Assembly (NCBI RefSeq): GCF_002368035.1
Contig: NZ_AP018222.1
Coordinates: 2,010,471-2,074,470 of the forward strand
Length of the DNA stretch: 64,000 bases
Direction: 5' to 3'
Source of the DNA: Nostoc linckia NIES-25
Lineage (GTDB): Bacteria; Cyanobacteriota; Cyanobacteriia; Cyanobacteriales; Nostocaceae
Shown: in pieces, positions 60,692 to 64,000 of the stretch
Layout: each line of letters starts with the position of its first letter
Numbering within the stretch: the first letter of the stretch is position 1
Notes under the pieces: generated by a model
The model's input: the letters and a program-made list of their open reading frames with translations, nothing else
What the model was told of the DNA's origin: nothing
Database searches by the model: none
Made by a program: the position numbers and the translations under genes

Positions 60692-60800
60692 GTAGGGTGT
60701 GTTATCGCGTAGCGTAAGGCACCAAAGCCTCGGACGGTGCGTTATGCCTCTGGCTAACGCACCCTACGTATATTTCTCCAAATCAAATATGAGTCCTATA
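60692..60800. repeat. dispersed palindromic repeat, copy 2
   Basis: The segment shares tgcgttatgc, ctaacgcaccctac and the aatcaaat...tcctata tail with 20042-20206. The core forms a hairpin of GGTGCGTTA with TAACGCACC. Together with the two elements before it, it fills most of the 60070-60879 gap, which has no gene. Confidence 0.6.
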
Positions 60801-60879
60801 AAGCGGGACTAAGGGGGGTAAAAACGCAATGCAATTAAAATCACGTTTTCAAACAACCTCTTAAAGCTATGGAAAGAGA

Positions 60880-62109
60880 CTATTCTAATTCTGAATTCTG
60901 CTGTAGTTCCCAACATTGTTGAGCGATCGCCCAGTCTTCTTGAGTATGTATTACTAATACTCTCACTGCTGAGTCAGGTGTGGCAATATCTTCATCAACT
61001 GGCTGCTGTTGATTTTTTTCCAGGTCTATTTTTAGTCCTAAAAATCCAAAAGCTTCACAGGCGGCTTGACGAATTGCTGGAGAGTTTTCACCCACACCCC
61101 CGGCGAACACCAAAGCATCTAATCCCCCCAAACTTGGGAGCATTGCACCAATATTAGAACATAAGCGATGCACGTAGATATCCCACGCTAGTTTAGCGCG
61201 GGTATTGTCTTGGGCGATCGCTTTTGTCACCTCACGCATATCGCTAGATACGCCCGAAATTCCTCGTAATCCTGAAGCTTTATTTAAAACATAATCTAAT
61301 TTTTCTACTGAGTAATTACAATACCGTAACAGGTGGATTAAAATCCCCGGATCGATTGAGCCACAACGGCTACCCATCATCAATCCTTCCAAAGGCGTGA
61401 ATCCCATAGTGGTATCAATACTGCGACCGTTTTTAATCGCGGTTAAAGAGCAACCGTTACCGAGATGACAGGCGATTAATCTCAAAGATGCTAAATCTTT
61501 ACCGAGAATTTGGGCAGCACGACCAGAACAGTATTGATGGCTGATACCATGAAAGCCATAGCGGCGAATAGCTTGCTCTACCCATTCATAGGGGCCGGGA
61601 TAAATTGCTGCTGCGTCGGGGATAGTACTATGAAATGCAGTATCAAATACTGCTACTTGTTTGACTTCTCCTAAGATATTTTCAATTGCCTTTATGCCTG
61701 CTAAAGCAGCGGGATTGTGTTCTGGAGCTAAGTTAGAAAGGTCAGCGATCGCCTTTTTGACATCCTCAGTAATCACCACACTTTCGCGGTAATCTTGTCC
61801 GCCATGCACTACACGATGTCCCACCAAATCGATTTCTGATAACCGATCAATTACTTTGGTAGCACCGCCAGTCAGTGTGTTGAGCATATAGGCGAGGTGC
61901 GCTTCTGGAGACTCACCAGAAATTGATTTTTCCACTTTTGCACCTGTAGCAGTTTTCACCTCAATTTCTGCCACACCGCGATCTTGAGTCCAGTTGACTT
62001 TCCCTTCCCAAAGAGGTTGGGGTGCTTGGGTGGGGAGAGCCTCATCTGCAATTTCATACAGACAACTCTTTTGGCTGCTCGAACCAGCGTTTAGCACCAA
62101 TATCTTCAT
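60880..62109 (-). CDS. ackA: acetate kinase
   Basis: This enzyme interconverts acetyl phosphate plus ADP and acetate plus ATP. The 409 residues fit the family. The first motif KILVLNAGSSSQK begins at residue 2, and TMGFTPLEGLMMGSRCGSIDPG, DLVGHRVVHGG, FDTAFHST and LIACHLGNGCS carry the other signatures of the acetate/propionate kinase family. ATG 62109 is chosen because the NAGSSS motif follows immediately; an earlier in-frame start at 62196 would add 29 unconserved residues. No phosphotransacetylase gene adjoins. In the dark the enzyme supports fermentation and acetyl phosphate balance. Confidence 0.93.
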   Translation of the reverse strand: MKILVLNAGSSSQKSCLYEIADEALPTQAPQPLWEGKVNWTQDRGVAEIEVKTATGAKVEKSISGESPEAHLAYMLNTLTGGATKVIDRLSEIDLVGHRVVHGGQDYRESVVITEDVKKAIADLSNLAPEHNPAALAGIKAIENILGEVKQVAVFDTAFHSTIPDAAAIYPGPYEWVEQAIRRYGFHGISHQYCSGRAAQILGKDLASLRLIACHLGNGCSLTAIKNGRSIDTTMGFTPLEGLMMGSRCGSIDPGILIHLLRYCNYSVEKLDYVLNKASGLRGISGVSSDMREVTKAIAQDNTRAKLAWDIYVHRLCSNIGAMLPSLGGLDALVFAGGVGENSPAIRQAACEAFGFLGLKIDLEKNQQQPVDEDIATPDSAVRVLVIHTQEDWAIAQQCWELQQNSELE

Positions 62110-62214
62110 AATAGGAAAACGTGACCTGCTGTAATGATGCCACAATGCTACACTTAGCCGCGACAGCGTGCTATTGGGCATTAGATATATTTTCAAAAAG
62201 CGAATTACGATCGC

Positions 62215-62338
62215 GATCCGCGTTACCCCACCCCGGTTTTGTCTAAAGCCAAAACCTCCCCTCCCCTTGCCAAGGGGAGGGGTTGGGGGTGGGGTAAAAC
62301 GATTGTGAGGTAAGAGTTTGAGCTTCAGTTGACAATTG
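62215..62338 (-). repeat. MITE-like family 1, copy E (truncated)
   Basis: Only about two thirds of the element remain: gatccgcgttaccccacccc, the GGGGAGGGG hairpin and the end gagcttcagttgaca. The CATTGGTGTCAACTTAACG end with the gatgagcgagtt block is missing. It lies between the ackA and FAD-protein genes. Confidence 0.75.
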
Positions 62339-62398
62339 CATGTCGATGCAATTTAGTTGCAAGGCGATGCAATTGAGTTATAGGGTGATGCAATGAGA
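62339..62398. repeat. three direct repeats of gatgcaatt
   Basis: gtcgatgcaatttagtt, ggcgatgcaattgagtt and ggtgatgcaatgagatt follow one another at a period of about 22 bases. They may be a tandem regulator site or simple duplication; no gene overlaps. Confidence 0.45.
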
Positions 62399-62454
62399 TT
62401 ACAGCTTGTAAGAAAGCCAAAAATTTGCCTTTCTTCAAAATTGGAAGTGAGAAA

Positions 62455-63897
62455 TTACGAATTATGAATTACCAAAGGCTGATATTTGGGAATATTCTCT
62501 TCATCAATAAACTCATCTGATTGAGAACGCGAATTGATTGTCTGCTTTAAAACCTGCATGAGGATATGTGGCTGGAAAAATGCGCTGGGTGGCTTGAGTA
62601 AATTCATCACTTCTGTGAAAAGCTGATGAATTTCTGCACTGTCAGCTTGCAGCAGTAATAATCGATCCATATACAACTGCATAAATTTGCTAATCAGATC
62701 GGGTTTTCCTCCCTCGGTAGCAGGCCAACGGAAGTCTTCGCCTGTGGCCATCAACCAAGGTACAGAAATGGCTTTTCTTAGTTGCTTTTGAAAATATCGT
62801 GGAAAACCAATTAAATTACCTTGGGATTGCTTAGATAATTGCTTGCTCAAACATTCATCTAGAGTCAAAGCGCCCAAAGCAGCGGTAGTCATACCTTGAC
62901 CGTAAACGGGATTGAAGGCACAAACGGCATCACCTACCATTATCAAACCTTCTGGCAATCTAGAAAGTTTTTCGTAGTGACGCAGGTGATTTTCTGTGCG
63001 CCTATAGCCGTAGATGGGCGAGATGGGTTGAGCGTCTTTTATGGCTTGATAGAGAATAGGCGATCGCAAACTCTGAGCAAAGTCTAAAAATCCAGCTTCG
63101 TCAGTTGGTGGATAATCTCGATTTACACCCGCGAGTGTGACAATCCAACGATTACCTTCAACTGGATAAAGCACAGCACTGCGAGTATTATGTGGTGGTT
63201 TTGAGCCAATCAGCAAAATTTTCCAATCTGCTTGAAAACCCTCAGGAGGATGATACCAGCGGCTAGCATAGCCTAAAAAAGAATTGACAACTATCTGTTG
63301 CGGTGGCTGATAACCCAATTCCTCTAACCACTGTGGTGCGTGGGAATTGCGGCCACTGGCATCTACAACTAAATTAGCAAGTATTTCGGCTTCGGGTTCG
63401 TTGCGAAAACTGACTCGTACTCCAGTAATGGTGGTTTTGTTAGGGTTAGACACTAAGTTAGTTACTTGTGCTGCTTGCACAAATGCAATCCGGTCATTAC
63501 CTGCCAACCGACGGCGGATAGTCCACTCCAAAAGATTACGGCTACAAGCACAGCTGATTAAATGAGAAGAAAAGCGTGGTGCCCAACCGTTAAAACCCAA
63601 CCAAGGACAATCTGCTATTGAGTCTACAATTGGTGTCCCTGAATTAGTTAATTCTGCAATGATGCCAGGAAACAGCTGCTCTAAAATCTGCTGACCCCGA
63701 ATGAGTAAAACATGGACGTGATGAGCTTGGGGTACGCCGTGACGTTGTTCTGGTTGTTCGGGAAAGCGATCGCGTTCTACAATGGTCACGCGATCGAAGT
63801 ACTTGGTTAGTACTTGAGCTGTCAACAATCCGGCAATACTTCCACCAATGACAATAGCTTTGTTTTCTTTAGCTGTAGAAATTTCTAAATCAAACAT
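62455..63897 (-). CDS. FAD-dependent monooxygenase-like oxidoreductase
   Basis: The 480-residue product has the flavin motifs of the p-hydroxybenzoate hydroxylase group: AIVIGGSIAGLLTAQVL (GxGxxG variant) near residue 16, VVDASGRNSHAP (DG-type motif) near 180, and IMVGDAVCAFNPVYGQGM near 315 for FAD ribityl binding. These flavoenzymes hydroxylate or epoxidise aromatic, isoprenoid or polyketide substrates with NAD(P)H and O2. Many cyanobacterial homologues lack assigned substrates, and this one cannot be narrowed further. The N-terminus (residues 1-12) is polar. The 103 bases to the window edge hold its probable promoter and no other gene. Confidence 0.8.
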   Translation of the reverse strand: MFDLEISTAKENKAIVIGGSIAGLLTAQVLTKYFDRVTIVERDRFPEQPEQRHGVPQAHHVHVLLIRGQQILEQLFPGIIAELTNSGTPIVDSIADCPWLGFNGWAPRFSSHLISCACSRNLLEWTIRRRLAGNDRIAFVQAAQVTNLVSNPNKTTITGVRVSFRNEPEAEILANLVVDASGRNSHAPQWLEELGYQPPQQIVVNSFLGYASRWYHPPEGFQADWKILLIGSKPPHNTRSAVLYPVEGNRWIVTLAGVNRDYPPTDEAGFLDFAQSLRSPILYQAIKDAQPISPIYGYRRTENHLRHYEKLSRLPEGLIMVGDAVCAFNPVYGQGMTTAALGALTLDECLSKQLSKQSQGNLIGFPRYFQKQLRKAISVPWLMATGEDFRWPATEGGKPDLISKFMQLYMDRLLLLQADSAEIHQLFTEVMNLLKPPSAFFQPHILMQVLKQTINSRSQSDEFIDEENIPKYQPLVIHNS

Positions 63898-64000
63898 TTG
63901 AGACTTAATTTAGCTTTATTGTTATGTTCTTATACTTAACGTAGCTTAATACTTACTCGCTTGCATAGATTTTGCAATTGATGAATATAGTAGGAATCCA

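Overview
This window is chromosomal DNA of a filamentous, probably heterocyst-forming (Nostocales-type) cyanobacterium. The evidence is frequent HIP1 octamers (gcgatcgc), phytoene synthase next to the left edge, light-dependent protochlorophyllide reductase, FtsH proteases of the cyanobacterial FtsH3 and FtsH4 types, an XisI protein, a NifE-like protein, and heptamer-type short tandem repeats between genes. I see no prophage, no CRISPR array and no intact insertion sequence. Small fold-back (MITE-like) repeats are common; at least five families are visible.

Layout. 0-7 kb: 3' end of crtB, tRNA-Ser(GCU), a lipoprotein solute-binding protein, an outer-membrane-barrel-like protein, a small membrane protein and the succinate dehydrogenase/fumarate reductase flavoprotein. 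7-8.6 kb: a compact locus with two copies of one small-protein gene pair (DUF6888-like then DUF6887-like) in opposite orientation around a ribbon-helix-helix-like gene, with a shared AT-rich motif upstream of both pairs. 8.7-15 kb: por, a 1207-residue ELWxxDGT-repeat/cadherin/RTX-type protein with 17 exact 48-residue repeats, and a GDT1/UPF0016 cation transporter. 15-25 kb: TPR protein, a cyanobacterial conserved protein, a DUF39 homocysteine-biosynthesis protein, a DUF4231/SLATT membrane protein, an AI-2E family permease, DUF1614 and FtsH4-type protease. 25-29.6 kb: a Tat-exported protein and a kelch protein with all copper-radical-oxidase ligands, then about 2 kb without a convincing gene. 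29.6-38 kb: RRM RNA-binding protein, aminotransferase plus YjbQ, Rieske oxygenase, SDR, WD40 protein, a retropepsin-like protein with a small overlapping partner, a candidate 30-residue membrane protein and a transaldolase-like protein. 38-48 kb: a fusion of a cyclic-nucleotide-binding-like domain, a degenerate sigma54-activator-type AAA domain and a NapH/NosR-like membrane ferredoxin; an Rpn/DUF4351 protein; a NifE paralogue standing alone; LtrA; XisI without XisH; and an RTX protein. 48-64 kb: FtsH3-type protease, class IV aminotransferase, GNAT, a pair of unrecognised genes (53.4-55.1 kb), a Tat-exported aldo/keto reductase, a Gln-rich secreted protein, a serine hydrolase of the beta-lactamase fold, acetate kinase and a FAD monooxygenase-like protein.

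Most genes look monocistronic. Likely co-transcribed groups are the two DUF6888/DUF6887 pairs, aminotransferase-YjbQ, the retropepsin pair, GNAT-class IV aminotransferase, and the unknown pair at 53.4-55.1 kb. No single locus is clearly a new system. The strongest candidates are the 7-8.6 kb duplicated small-protein locus, the pseudo-AAA/ferredoxin fusion at 38.3-40.9 kb and the orphan NifE-like gene at 42.5 kb. All family names come from recognition of sequence motifs, not from a database search.
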